DNA from: Polyangiaceae bacterium
Lineage (GTDB): Bacteria > Myxococcota_A > Polyangia > Polyangiales > Polyangiaceae
Length of the DNA: 64,000 bases
Direction of reading: 5' to 3'
Assembly (NCBI GenBank): GCA_016715885.1
Contig: JADJXL010000010.1
Coordinates: forward strand, 62,001-126,000
How positions within the stretch are numbered: position 1 is the first letter of the stretch; each line of letters starts with the position of its first letter. Of the stretch, positions 18,465 through 27,689 are shown in pieces. Made by a program: the position numbers and the translations under genes. A model generated the notes under the pieces. That model did not search any database. It had not been told where the DNA came from and saw nothing but the letters and a program-made list of their open reading frames with translations.

Positions 18465-18841
18465 GACACATCGTCCTCGATTCCAACATCAATCGTCTCC
18501 ACATCGACCATTTCTACGGTCAGCATTTGATGGAAATGCCAATATCTTTCGAGGTACTCTTTCGCATGATAGCCATCTGCACCGGTTACGGCATCGACGT
18601 TGTGGTCATGTGTAGCCACCAGTGTATGGCTGTGCCAATACGGCACGTTTGGCTCTATCGGCACAAGATATCTCGCGCCCCTTTGTGGTCTGAGTTGTAC
18701 CCCGTAGGTGTCCGGATCTCCAGGTTTTGCGATCTTGTAAATCACTCGAGCAAGCGCTGCGCATCGTCCGCTCTCGATCGGATGCTTTGCAATACCCTGC
18801 TCCACGTCATTCCGTTCGTCTTTTGTCCACGGGATCGCCAC
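18461..18841 (-). CDS. Small predicted papain-like-fold protein
   Basis: The product contains ESGRCAALARVIY, a Cys at a helix start, then WHSHTLVATHDHNVDAVTG. This Cys ... His ... Asp order resembles papain-like/transglutaminase-like folds, including papain-fold toxins. I chose the GTG at 18841 because the upstream open frame (to 18940) is compositionally odd and runs toward array 2; no clear ribosome binding site supports either start. The stop overlaps the next gene. AT-rich codon use matches its partner. The fold assignment rests on three residues seen by eye and should be treated as tentative. Confidence 0.55.
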   Translation of the reverse strand: MAIPWTKDERNDVEQGIAKHPIESGRCAALARVIYKIAKPGDPDTYGVQLRPQRGARYLVPIEPNVPYWHSHTLVATHDHNVDAVTGADGYHAKEYLERYWHFHQMLTVEMVDVETIDVGIEDDVS

Positions 18842-18956
18842 GCGACAGATGATACTACAAGTCGGTTCGAGTTGGAACAAAAAGTGCGCCCGGCAAAACT
18901 CTTCACGGTTAGGTCCGCAAGCGCGTGCTTGACGAGCCATGCACCGTCCATAGATC

Positions 18957-19171
18957 GCTCCGACCCGACCCTCGGTGCCGCTTCCGACCTCCGCGCACCG
19001 CTCCGACCCGACCCGCGGTGTCGCTTCCGACCTCCGCGCACCGCTCCGACCCGACCCGCGGTGTCACCTCCGGATCCCGCGCACCGCTCCGACCCGACCC
19101 GCGGTGTCGCTTCCGACCTGCGCCAACTGATCCGATCCGACCCTCGGTGTCGCTTCCAGGTTCCGCGCGCG
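18957..19171. repeat. Tandem array 2, five exact-length 43-bp units with hairpins
   Basis: Five units, each exactly 43 bases, start at 18957, 19000, 19043, 19086 and 19129. The core is GCTCCGACCCGACCCGCGG with few changes. Within a unit GCGG-T-GTCG-CTTC-CGAC-CT-CCGC can fold as a stem with a tetraloop, and CACCG at a unit end can pair with CGGTG of the next. The sequence is unrelated to array 1 but the period is the same. It lies between the papain-like gene and the helical-protein gene at 19330. There are no spacers, and 43 is not a multiple of three. Confidence 0.9.
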
Positions 19172-19292
19172 TTGCGGATCCCAGCGCCGAGTGGCTCTTG
19201 CGAGGCGCACGCCTTCGCTAATCGACCTTCGCGGTTACTTCGGACATCGCGGGAAGCTCGAAAGTAGCCCACGCTGTCCACACGACAAAAGC

Positions 19293-19320
19293 TTGACAGA
19301 CAACTCGGCACTCCTGTACC
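19293..19320 (+). promoter_or_regulatory. Possible sigma-70-type promoter for the 19330 gene
   Basis: TTGACA at 19293-19298 is a perfect -35 hexamer. A weak -10 (TGTACC, 19315-19320) follows after 16 bases, ten bases before the ATG at 19330. If correct the leader is very short or absent. Confidence 0.35.
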
Positions 19321-19329
19321 GTCCCCGAC

Positions 19330-20103
19330 ATGAGCACTTCCGTACGAGACCTCCAGATTGGTGAGATGATCAGCATTTCTGCGGCATGGGTGGGCCCGCA
19401 GAAGGCTACCTTTCTTGCGGTGCCTCAAATTGCGCCGCTGTACGATCGCGTCGATACGACCCACCAGGCCCTCATCGTCGCACGCGATGGTGCAACGGCC
19501 GATGCGACGCTCGGCGAGCTGAATGCGAAGGCCGAAAAGCTCGATGACCGGCATGACAACCTGAGCCGCGGTCTTCACTATTCATTGCTCGCCGCGAAGT
19601 ATTTCGAGCTCGGGCGCGATGGCGGCGATGAAGCGCATGCAGCAGCGATCGATCGGGCGAGCGATGCGCTTTTCCCGATTGGCCTACGGGGCGTGCTGGC
19701 AACGTACCAAGCCGAGGCTGGTAATGCGGCGCAATTGAATTCGCTAGCGACGAACGAATTCGCGTCGGTGCTGAGCAAGGTGCACGTGACGAAAGACATG
19801 ACGGCGCTCGATGTTGCGCATGCCATTGGCGCGGTGGGCACGGAGCTTGGGGCGGTCGAGGGGCAACGGGTGGTCGCTGCGGCGGATGCGAAGAAGGACA
19901 CGATCACGCCGGCGGAAGTGCGGCGCCGGATGCGGGATTGGGCGCAAGTGGCGGAAGCGGTGCTGATGAACTTGGAGCTGTCGACGGCGTCGGAGCAAAC
20001 CATCGAGGCATTGCGGCGGCCGCTTTTGGATGTGGTGGCCAAGGCGACAGCGCGGCGGCGCGAGAAGCGAGCGAAGAAGGAAGAGGGGACGGGGGGGACG
20101 TGA
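19330..20103 (+). CDS. Helical protein with basic C-terminal tail, beside array 2
   Basis: The 257-residue protein is almost wholly predicted alpha-helical. Ala-rich helices include LGELNAKAEKLDDRHDNLSR, LDVAHAIGAVGTELGAVEG and ITPAEVRRRMRDWAQVAEAV, and it ends in a Lys/Arg-rich tail (ATARRREKRAKKEEG). No enzyme motif or family is recognised. It shares general layout, an (I/V)TP-x-x-V turn before a long helix, and a basic end with the product of 60645-61394, which also has a 43-bp array directly upstream. The tail could bind nucleic acid, but that is inference. Array 2 ends 158 bases before the ATG. Confidence 0.7.
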   Translation: MSTSVRDLQIGEMISISAAWVGPQKATFLAVPQIAPLYDRVDTTHQALIVARDGATADATLGELNAKAEKLDDRHDNLSRGLHYSLLAAKYFELGRDGGDEAHAAAIDRASDALFPIGLRGVLATYQAEAGNAAQLNSLATNEFASVLSKVHVTKDMTALDVAHAIGAVGTELGAVEGQRVVAAADAKKDTITPAEVRRRMRDWAQVAEAVLMNLELSTASEQTIEALRRPLLDVVAKATARRREKRAKKEEGTGGT

Positions 20104-20107
20104 GCCG

Positions 20108-20206
20108 TCACGGATTGTTTTGCAACAACTCGACGACGACTCGGTCATCGAAAACGTACGCGTGATTGCCGTCGCGTTTAGCTGGGTGTGACGGCATTGG
20201 CTGCAC
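20108..20206 (-). CDS. Possible 32-residue peptide after the choline-kinase-like gene
   Basis: A GTG frame starts two bases after the kinase stop and ends AYVFDDRVVVELLQNNP, which looks protein-like. No ribosome binding site or family supports it. It may be chance. Confidence 0.2.
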   Translation of the reverse strand: MQPMPSHPAKRDGNHAYVFDDRVVVELLQNNP

Positions 20207-20207
20207 C

Positions 20208-21119
20208 TCACGCCCCGACCCACCGATGCAAAGCGTCTCGAGCGAGCGCGAACTTGCGGCGTCCAGCAAGCAAATGCGCAGGGTCGGTCTCGCCAGCCTC
20301 GGCACGCACGAGCGCCCACGTGTACCAAACGAGGCGCGAGAGCTGTTGTGCCCAGAAAAACCGCTCGACAGGCAAAGCTTCCCCAGCACGGAAAAAGTAT
20401 TTCTGCAATAGGATCCGGTCCTCGTCAGGGCCGAAATCTGCCTGCACCGATAGGTCCGCAAGATCGTACACCGGGTCCGCAAAACCGCTGTGTTCCCAAT
20501 CGAGGAGGTACAGCCGCCCACCGACGCGAAAGAAATTGCCTCGATAAAGGTCCTGATGACAAGGAACTTGCTCGGCGCGAAACGACAGCAGCGCATCGCG
20601 GCACACGGCGAAGTGCTCCTGCGCAGCGGCAAGCTCCGGCGAAAGACGACCGCTCGTATGTACGATGTCCTCGTAGAGCCGTAGCGGGCGAAACGCCGGC
20701 GAAAATGGCATCCCGCTCTGGTGAACGCGGCGCAAAAGCTGGGCAACCTCCGCAACGACCGCCGGATCACGTAGATCCTCCGGCCCGAGCGGCGCTCCGT
20801 CGAGCCAACGGGAAACCTTGACGCCCGTGGCTGGATCCAAAAACAACGTCGGCACGTTCACGCCAAGCTCGGACATCATTCGCGTATTGGCGGCCTCCGC
20901 CTCCCGATCGAGAAGGCGCGGAGTCCCCGGCCGCGGCACTCGAATGACGAATCGCTCGTCATTGACGACCACGCCCCAGCTCTGGTTGGTAACGCCCCCG
21001 AGCGGCACTCCCATCGCAGCGCGCACGTCCGCGGCCGTCAAGAATGGCAGCCCCGCCAGCGCGTGCCGAACCTCGGCAGGCAACGGGCGCATGGCGTCTC
21101 CGGCGATCAGCGCTGTCAT
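20208..21119 (-). CDS. Choline/ethanolamine kinase-like phosphotransferase
   Basis: The 303-residue protein has GVTNQSWGVVVNDERFVIRV (nucleotide-binding loop and strand) and the Brenner motif HQDLYRGNFF (catalytic Asp near 187), followed by LYLLDWEHSG (metal-binding Asp). This matches the choline/ethanolamine kinase branch of the aminoglycoside phosphotransferase superfamily. It presumably phosphorylates a small alcohol or amino alcohol, possibly for lipid headgroup or cell-surface modification. The ATG at 21119 overlaps the stop of the upstream small gene (ATGA), which supports this start over MRPLPAEV at 21092. Confidence 0.85.
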   Translation of the reverse strand: MTALIAGDAMRPLPAEVRHALAGLPFLTAADVRAAMGVPLGGVTNQSWGVVVNDERFVIRVPRPGTPRLLDREAEAANTRMMSELGVNVPTLFLDPATGVKVSRWLDGAPLGPEDLRDPAVVAEVAQLLRRVHQSGMPFSPAFRPLRLYEDIVHTSGRLSPELAAAQEHFAVCRDALLSFRAEQVPCHQDLYRGNFFRVGGRLYLLDWEHSGFADPVYDLADLSVQADFGPDEDRILLQKYFFRAGEALPVERFFWAQQLSRLVWYTWALVRAEAGETDPAHLLAGRRKFALARDALHRWVGA

Positions 21120-21502
21120 GTCCAAAACACGACGCTGTCGTCGATTGCCCCGAGAAAACGGCTGACCGATATCCGCGGACCGGATTTGCAAAATTGAGTG
21201 GCGCCGATCTGCTGCACGCGCACGTAGCCATCGTCGGAGCGATGCGAGCCGACCGATTCGACGGTGCGCCAGAAATTGTTTGCGAATACACGTATCGCGT
21301 CGGGTTGGACGGCACGGCGTACGACGAGCGCGACGGCGGGCACTGGGCCACGCCCGGCGCACAGGGCGCGCACGAGGAGCGGATCGGGTTCGTGGAGGGC
21401 CTCGATCACGCGGAATGCATCGCCGAGACGGCGCCCGCCGATGCTGTCGGCGCGTGGTTCAGGTAGGCTTATTGCGGCTGTGGAAAAGCAAGGTTCGAGC
21501 AT
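21116..21502 (-). CDS. Small protein coupled to the choline-kinase-like gene
   Basis: The 128-residue product is not recognised. It contains RRLGDAFRVIEALHEPDPLL and AIRVFANNFWRTVESVG, an ordinary-looking globular composition. Support comes from the four-base ATGA overlap with the kinase start. The ATG at 21502 has no clear ribosome binding site and a later start is possible. Confidence 0.5.
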   Translation of the reverse strand: MLEPCFSTAAISLPEPRADSIGGRRLGDAFRVIEALHEPDPLLVRALCAGRGPVPAVALVVRRAVQPDAIRVFANNFWRTVESVGSHRSDDGYVRVQQIGATQFCKSGPRISVSRFLGAIDDSVVFWT

Positions 21503-21624
21503 TCGGCCCCATTCACCCGTCCCCCACCGGGCAATCGGCCGATGCTATCAGCGTGCGAATCGGCTGCATAGTGGGATCCGTGGTGGACGGCGACGATACT
21601 CGTGCGTAGTTGCCGTGAGAGGCA

Positions 21625-22806
21625 TCAACGCCCTCTGGGTGTCAATCGCAGAATCTTGTCGTCTCCCGGGCGCGGGGTGCCGCGACCGTCTCGATTGCTG
21701 GTCAGCACGTACAGGCTTCCATCCGGCCCACGAACCACGTCGCGCAGTCTTCCGTAGACGCCGTCATCCCAATCCCTTGCAAAGAGGCGCTCAATGGCAG
21801 TCACCTCGTACGAGCCGCCCCTTTGTGCCAATTCGACCCTCACGAGCGCTTCGCTTCGCAAGGTCGCAATATACAAATCCTCATTGAGAAAAGCCATTCC
21901 CGCCGGAGGCGTCGCCTGTTTCCACATGATGATTGGATCGACATAAGGGGCCATGTCGACGTCCCCGAGCACGAGCGGCCAACCATAATTTCCGCCCTTT
22001 TGAATGACATCGATGCTGTCGTGACCTCGGAGCCCGAATTCCCCGGAAGGCCCATGCTCGGATGAAAACAAATGGTTTGTCCGAGGATGCCAGGCAAGTC
22101 CTTGAGGATTTCGGTGACCGTAGGAATAAATGGGCGATCCTTCGAATGGATTGTCCTGAGGAATGCTTCCATCTGGAGCGACCCGCAATATCTTGCCTCC
22201 CAGGCTATCCAAATCCTGTGCAATTTCCGCTTCCCAAGTATCACCCGTCGTGACGTAAAGCATGCCGTCGGGCCCAAACGCGATTCTTCCACCGTCGTGA
22301 ACCCGATACCCCGGAATGCGGTCGATGATGACTTTATCCATCGCGGCCGTAGTTCCATGATCCCTCAGGCGGATGACCCTATTGAAAAGCTCGCCCCCTA
22401 CGCGAACCGTATGCATTGCATACACGTAGGGCTCTTCGGGAAAACGCGGATGCACGGCCAGGCCCATGAGGCCCCCTTCGCCGACGCTGGCCACGTCGAT
22501 TTTCACGTAGGGTTGCTCGACGAGGCGGTCATTTTTAATGAGCCGTATTCGACCGGGCCGTTCGCTGACGAGCGCTCGGCCATCCGGTAAAAATGCGAGC
22601 GACCAGGGGATTTCGAGGTTTTGGATCCACGTTTGTACGTGGAAATCTCCAGGTTGAACGATGAAAACATCGTCCACATTTCGAGGAGGATCACCTACGA
22701 CGGGATTGCCCAATGCCGCGTTTGTCTTGCCGTTCGGAGCCGTGACCGTGCAGGCACCGAGGACCAGAAGCATGAGCAAACAGCGCCTAGCGTTGAAATG
22801 TCGCAC
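21625..22806 (-). CDS. PQQ-dependent aldose sugar dehydrogenase-like lipoprotein
   Basis: The 393-residue protein has a lipoprotein signal (LLVLGAC, Cys 19) and a six-bladed propeller of the soluble glucose/aldose dehydrogenase family: LEIPWSLAFLPDGRALVSER, GEGGLMGLAVHPRF, YRVHDGGRIAFGPDGMLYV, YSYGHRNPQGLAWHP, SEHGPSGEFGLRGHD and GGNYGWPLV. The His in the HDGG and GHRNPQG blades match PQQ and calcium site positions. It would oxidise aldoses in the periplasm and feed electrons to quinones. No PQQ synthesis genes are in the window. Transcribed alone. Confidence 0.9.
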   Translation of the reverse strand: MRHFNARRCLLMLLVLGACTVTAPNGKTNAALGNPVVGDPPRNVDDVFIVQPGDFHVQTWIQNLEIPWSLAFLPDGRALVSERPGRIRLIKNDRLVEQPYVKIDVASVGEGGLMGLAVHPRFPEEPYVYAMHTVRVGGELFNRVIRLRDHGTTAAMDKVIIDRIPGYRVHDGGRIAFGPDGMLYVTTGDTWEAEIAQDLDSLGGKILRVAPDGSIPQDNPFEGSPIYSYGHRNPQGLAWHPRTNHLFSSEHGPSGEFGLRGHDSIDVIQKGGNYGWPLVLGDVDMAPYVDPIIMWKQATPPAGMAFLNEDLYIATLRSEALVRVELAQRGGSYEVTAIERLFARDWDDGVYGRLRDVVRGPDGSLYVLTSNRDGRGTPRPGDDKILRLTPRGR

Positions 22807-22882
22807 AGGGAACCTCCTTGATCGGGCCGCAGCACGAGGAGTGCCTGGCGACGAGGAGGCAGGTCAGCAAGCGAGCGGCGGC

Positions 22883-24250
22883 TCAGACGACGCCGATCGC
22901 GTGCAAAATGATGAACAGGATCGCAATGGGTGCGACGAACCGGATGAGCTGCAGCCAACCCATGTAGACGAACAGCAGCTTTCCGAGGCGCGAACCATCC
23001 GCGAAATCGGCGGCACGAGCGGCAGCGTCGATCCGGTAGCCCGCAAAAAGCGCAATGCCAAGGCCTCCCAGCGGAAGCATCCAGTTGCTCGCGAGGTAAT
23101 CGAAGGCGTCGAACCAGTTTTTGCCGACGATTTGGGTCACGCCCGCGCCAAAGAAGCCTTTGCCGCCAGACAATGCCGACGGAATTCCGAGCAAAAAGAT
23201 GAAGATACTCGTCGTGATGACGGCTTTTTTGCGGCTCCAGCCTTTCTCGTCGATGAAGTACGCGCAGATCACTTCGAGCATCGAAATGCTGCTCGTGATG
23301 GCTGCGAATACGAGCAGCACGAAGAACACGGTGGCGAGCAAAGCGCCGCCGGGCAAACCTGCCAAAGCCACGGGCATGTTGATGAACACGAGCCCCGGGC
23401 CGCTCGAGGGCGCAATGCCCGCCGTGAACGTGATGGGAAACAAGATGACACATGCCAGCAAGGCCACGAGCGTATCGAGCACCGTGGTTGCAATCGATGC
23501 GGCGACGATGTCATCGTGTTTGGACAAATAGCTGCCGTACGTGAGCATGGCTCCCATGCCCACGCTGAGCGAAAAGAAGCTGTGCCCCAGCGCTTCGAGC
23601 ACCCCGGCGGGTTTCAAGTCATGGGTATGAAACCCGAAAACGAAATTGAATGCCTTGGGAAAACCCGAGAGCCGCGATGCGTAAATGGCCAGAATGATGA
23701 GGAAGATGAACAAGGTGGGCATGAGCACGCGCGACGCGCGTTCGACCCCTTTTTGAATGCCGCCGATGACGATGAGCGCCGTCGCGAACATGAACGCCGA
23801 ATGATAAATGACATTGAGCATTCCATTTTCGTATAGCGCTCCGAACGCGGCTTTGCTTTGCGCAATGTCGGCATTGAGCACGCTTCCCGTGACGGATCCC
23901 ACGGTGTAATGGATTGCCCAGCCGGCCACGACGCTGTAGTACGAGAGCACCACGACGGACGCGATGACGCCGAGAAAGCCGACGCCCATCCAGGGACTCT
24001 TCGGACGCGCGAGTTTCTGGAATGCGCCGACGGGCGAAGTTTGAGCCATGCGCCCAATGAGGATTTCTCCAAGCAAGATCGGCAGCCCGACGAGAGCGAT
24101 GCAACACAGATAGATGATGACGAACGCACCGCCGCCGTTTTCGCCCGTGATATAGGGAAATTTCCAGATGTTGCCGAGGCCAATGGCGGAACCTGCCGCC
24201 GCCAAAATGAATCCCAGACGAGATCCCCACTGTCCGCGTGTCGTGCTCAT
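22883..24250 (-). CDS. Sodium-dependent neurotransmitter-symporter (NSS) family transporter
   Basis: The 455-residue membrane protein has the NSS signature in TM1 (GSAIGLGNIWKFPY, residues 20-33), with the unwound glycine region that binds sodium and substrate, and about 11-12 hydrophobic segments. Length is typical for bacterial LeuT/MhsT-like members, which import amino acids with sodium. The substrate cannot be predicted from the visible residues. It is divergent from the M43 protease gene across 244 bases with no obvious control motif. Confidence 0.92.
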   Translation of the reverse strand: MSTTRGQWGSRLGFILAAAGSAIGLGNIWKFPYITGENGGGAFVIIYLCCIALVGLPILLGEILIGRMAQTSPVGAFQKLARPKSPWMGVGFLGVIASVVVLSYYSVVAGWAIHYTVGSVTGSVLNADIAQSKAAFGALYENGMLNVIYHSAFMFATALIVIGGIQKGVERASRVLMPTLFIFLIILAIYASRLSGFPKAFNFVFGFHTHDLKPAGVLEALGHSFFSLSVGMGAMLTYGSYLSKHDDIVAASIATTVLDTLVALLACVILFPITFTAGIAPSSGPGLVFINMPVALAGLPGGALLATVFFVLLVFAAITSSISMLEVICAYFIDEKGWSRKKAVITTSIFIFLLGIPSALSGGKGFFGAGVTQIVGKNWFDAFDYLASNWMLPLGGLGIALFAGYRIDAAARAADFADGSRLGKLLFVYMGWLQLIRFVAPIAILFIILHAIGVV

Positions 24251-24494
24251 CGTATGCTCGTGGATGGTGTTTGTGCGTGCGCTCGCGTGCTAATCCGGCG
24301 GCGCGCGCGATGCAAGCCGATTCGTCCTCGCTAGGTGGATTCCGTCTCGCGTCCTCGACCAGAAGCTCGGTGCATCAATTCCCGCGAGCCACATCGCGGA
24401 CGTCGTGCTTGGCGGCGGGTCGCGATCCTGCTTTCCTCGGAACCGCATTTGCTCTGATTTAATCGTAGGCGCTGTCGAATGAGGAGACTGCAAT

Positions 24495-25472
24495 ATGAAT
24501 GCTTCACGTCTTGCGCTTCGTGCCGCGACCATGACGATGCTCGTCAGCAGCGGAATGATTCTTGGAATTGGTTGTATGGCAGAGACGGGCGACGAGGTCG
24601 ATGACGAGGCGTTCGTCCATCAAGAGCTTGGACAGAAAGCCACGCCGGCGAATGGCAATCCGCAATTTGCGCGATGCAGCACGCGCACGCCGAGCGATGA
24701 AGAAATTGCGCGTGTGCAGATGGAAGTTGCGGCGAGGCTCGCGCAGGGCGAAAAGGGAAAACCCGGTGGCGGTAATCCGCCCCCGCCCGTTACGGGGGGC
24801 AAGATCAATGTGTACTTCCACGTCATCAACAAGGGGGCGGGCGCCGCGAACGGTGACGTCCCGAGCTCGATGATCAACGCACAGATGAACGTGCTCAATG
24901 CAGCATTCGCCGAGACGGATTGGAGCTTTGTCCTCGTGAGCGTGAGTCGTACGACGAATGCGACGTGGTATGCGGCGGGACCAGGCACCACTGCGGAACG
25001 CAATATGAAAAACGCTCTGCGCAAGGGCAGCGCGGATGACCTCAACATTTATTCGAGCAATCCCGGTGGCGGGCTTCTCGGTTGGGCGACGTTCCCGTCG
25101 TCCTACAACAAGGCTCCGAGTGATGACGGCGTGGTAATTCTATATTCGTCCATGCCGGGTGGCGACGCGGCCCCGTACAATCTGGGTGACACTGCGACGC
25201 ACGAGGTTGGTCATTGGATGGGCCTGTACCACACGTTCCAAGGCGGTTGCGCGAAAAAGCCGGGGGGTGGTGACGAGGTCAGCGATACGCCTGCGGAAAA
25301 GTCTCCGGCCTATGGTTGCCCCGTCGGACGCGATTCGTGCAAAAACATTGCGGGGCCCGACCCGATCAGAAACTTCATGGACTACACGGACGATTCGTGC
25401 ATGGACCACTTCACGGCTGGCCAGGATGCGCGCATGGACGCGCAGTTCACGACGTACCGGTTTGGCAAGTAG
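24495..25472 (+). CDS. M43-family (pappalysin/cytophagalysin-like) zinc metalloprotease, lipoprotein
   Basis: The 325-residue product has a signal with a lipobox-like GIGC (Cys 28). The catalytic domain has HEVGHWMGLYH (HExxHxxGxxH zinc site near residue 236) and the downstream Met-turn NFMDYTDDSCM. Cysteines around GCAKKPGGGDEVSDTP and YGCPVGRDSC match the disulfides of the family. It would be a secreted or anchored endopeptidase, in keeping with predatory or saprophytic myxobacterial life. Transcribed alone. Confidence 0.9.
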   Translation: MNASRLALRAATMTMLVSSGMILGIGCMAETGDEVDDEAFVHQELGQKATPANGNPQFARCSTRTPSDEEIARVQMEVAARLAQGEKGKPGGGNPPPPVTGGKINVYFHVINKGAGAANGDVPSSMINAQMNVLNAAFAETDWSFVLVSVSRTTNATWYAAGPGTTAERNMKNALRKGSADDLNIYSSNPGGGLLGWATFPSSYNKAPSDDGVVILYSSMPGGDAAPYNLGDTATHEVGHWMGLYHTFQGGCAKKPGGGDEVSDTPAEKSPAYGCPVGRDSCKNIAGPDPIRNFMDYTDDSCMDHFTAGQDARMDAQFTTYRFGK

Positions 25473-25560
25473 CGGCAGGGGCGCCAGAAACCCCTGAACT
25501 TCCAGACTGCCCACGCGCTCCGTTTCGTGCTAGCGTTCGCCCCGCACGAAGGCCGCGCCC

Positions 25561-27450
25561 ATGAAAATTCCCTACGGTCAAGCCGATTTCGCGAGAATCC
25601 GCCGCGAAGGTTACTTCTACGCGGACAAGACGCGGTTTCTCGCAGACCTCGAAAGTGCGGAGTCCGGCTACCGGTACCTCGTTTTTCTCCGCCCGCGGCG
25701 GTTTGGCAAGTCCACGCTCGTCAGCATGATGTCTCACTACTACGACATCGATGGGGCAAACCATTTCGATGAGCTCTTTCGGGGTCTATGGGTCCACGAA
25801 CACCCCACGAACGAACGCAACAAGTACCTCGTCCTCCATTTCGACTTTTCTGCCGTCGAAACGACCGGGGACATCGACGACATTCGGGATAGCTTCGTGA
25901 GGACGGTGAGGACCTCTGTGGAGGTGTTTCTCGACAAGTATCGTCGACGGTGTCCCAAATTCGAGCATCTCCTCGCAGACATCGGCAATTACCCCGATGC
26001 GTCTGGGCTGATGGGCGCCGTCCTTGCGGCAGCGACAATGGAACGCCAATCCCTGTACATTCTCATCGACGAATACGATCACTTCGCCAACCGGCTGCTC
26101 GCGGAGGGGCTCGAGGACGTTTATGGCTCAATCGTGACCAAGACCGGGTTCGTGCGTACCTTCTACGCAACGCTGAAAACGGGCACGACCTTCGGTACGG
26201 TCGCTCGGCTTTTTGTGACTGGCGTCACGCCGCTCATGCTGGACGACATGTCGAGCGGGTTCAATATCTCGACGAACATTTCGACGGTTGCGGAGTTCAA
26301 TGCGCTGGCGGGTTTTACGCGTCAAGACGTCGAACGTGCATTGGACGAATTCGTTGCGGCGCATCCGTCGCTGTCCCAGCACGTCGGCGACCGCACAGTG
26401 CTTTTCGAGACGCTCGAAGCCTATTACAATGGCTATCGTTTCTCTTCGGATGCAACCGATCGCGTGTTCAATTCGGACATGGTGCTTTATTTTCTGCGCG
26501 AGCTGGCGACGAAGAAGCGCTTTCCGGATGACCTGCTCGATCGAAACGTCCGTACGGCATACGAGCACTTGCAGCGGATTGGCGCCTTGGGAGGTGTCGC
26601 GGCGCGGGAGCGGCGTGAGCTACTCGAGACGATCCTGCACGAGCCGTCGATTCAAAGCGACATCGTGGATCGATTCGGCGTGAAGAGTTTGTCGTCACCG
26701 GCGTCGTTCATTTCGCTCCTCTATTACATGGGAATGCTGACGCTTCGCGACGTGCCTCAGGTTGGTGTGTTCTACGATTTGGAGATTCCAAACCGCGTGA
26801 TCCGGACACTGCAGTGGGAATACCTCGGTCACACATTGAAAGAACAAGAAAATCTCCAGATCGATACGCGTCAAATCGAATTTGCGCTCGGTGCCCTTTC
26901 GATCCGAGGGGACATTGCGCCGCTCTTGCACGTGTTCCACGAACAGGTCCTCCAGCACTTCGGCATCAAGGACACGCAAAAGCTCGGTGAAAAGACCATC
27001 AAACTGCTGCTGATGATGTTCGTGTCGCTGGGCAAAGTATTTTATGCGCTGAGTGAAAAGGAATTTTCGCAAGGCTATTGTGATCTGTTCCTCGCGGCGG
27101 CGAAAAACGTCCCCGGTTTGAATTATTCGTGGCTGCTCGAATTGAAGTACGTCAAGGCCAATGCAAAAGAAGCGCAAATCAATGCGGCATTTGCCGATGC
27201 GGCTGCGCAGGTCGAGCGGTATTCGAAAGACCCGACGCTCCTCCCGCTGCTCGTGGGGGATTACCAATTGAAATGCGGAACGCTCGTGTTCGTCGGGACG
27301 AATAGAATCCTTTTTCGCGCCTGGCCGGACGATGTACCGGAAAAACGGGTCGAGGTGGTTGGGAAGCGGATGAAGAAAGCGGCGGCGAAAAGGAAAGTGG
27401 TGGGGGCGAAGAAGAAGGCATCGCCCGCTCGTACGCGCAAGCGCGGGTGA
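25561..27450 (+). CDS. AAA-ATPase-like/PD-(D/E)XK nuclease-family protein, intact
   Basis: The 629-residue protein begins MKIPYGQADFARIRREGYFY, the standard start of PF09820 AAA-ATPase-like proteins. Its P-loop-like RPRRFGKSTLVS is at 44-54 and ILIDEYDHFANRL is the Walker B-like segment. The C-terminal PD-(D/E)XK-like domain has GYCDLFLAAA and SWLLELKYVK (about 508-530). The end is a Lys/Arg-rich tail (KKAAAKRKVVGAKKKA), possibly nucleic-acid binding. The family is abundant in Bacteroidota and Myxococcota, often in many copies, and its function is not established. It is a divergent paralogue of the broken gene at 348-2092. Confidence 0.9.
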   Translation: MKIPYGQADFARIRREGYFYADKTRFLADLESAESGYRYLVFLRPRRFGKSTLVSMMSHYYDIDGANHFDELFRGLWVHEHPTNERNKYLVLHFDFSAVETTGDIDDIRDSFVRTVRTSVEVFLDKYRRRCPKFEHLLADIGNYPDASGLMGAVLAAATMERQSLYILIDEYDHFANRLLAEGLEDVYGSIVTKTGFVRTFYATLKTGTTFGTVARLFVTGVTPLMLDDMSSGFNISTNISTVAEFNALAGFTRQDVERALDEFVAAHPSLSQHVGDRTVLFETLEAYYNGYRFSSDATDRVFNSDMVLYFLRELATKKRFPDDLLDRNVRTAYEHLQRIGALGGVAARERRELLETILHEPSIQSDIVDRFGVKSLSSPASFISLLYYMGMLTLRDVPQVGVFYDLEIPNRVIRTLQWEYLGHTLKEQENLQIDTRQIEFALGALSIRGDIAPLLHVFHEQVLQHFGIKDTQKLGEKTIKLLLMMFVSLGKVFYALSEKEFSQGYCDLFLAAAKNVPGLNYSWLLELKYVKANAKEAQINAAFADAAAQVERYSKDPTLLPLLVGDYQLKCGTLVFVGTNRILFRAWPDDVPEKRVEVVGKRMKKAAAKRKVVGAKKKASPARTRKRG

Positions 27451-27689
27451 GCGTCTTGTGTGACACGCGCGGCCTGCGAGAAATTCGACCAGCATTATCG
27501 ACACGAAGCCGTTCATACCATCTCGCATCGCGCTCGACTCCTGGTATGTCCCTTTCGGATCGTTTTTCTCGAGCGAAAGGGACCTTCGACCGGAATGTTC
27601 GGCACACGCCGCGCCGTCATGGAATGACTGGCTTCGGCGACGGTTGGAGTCATCGTTCCCTCCGACGTGGACCATTTCGGAGGACGCGC

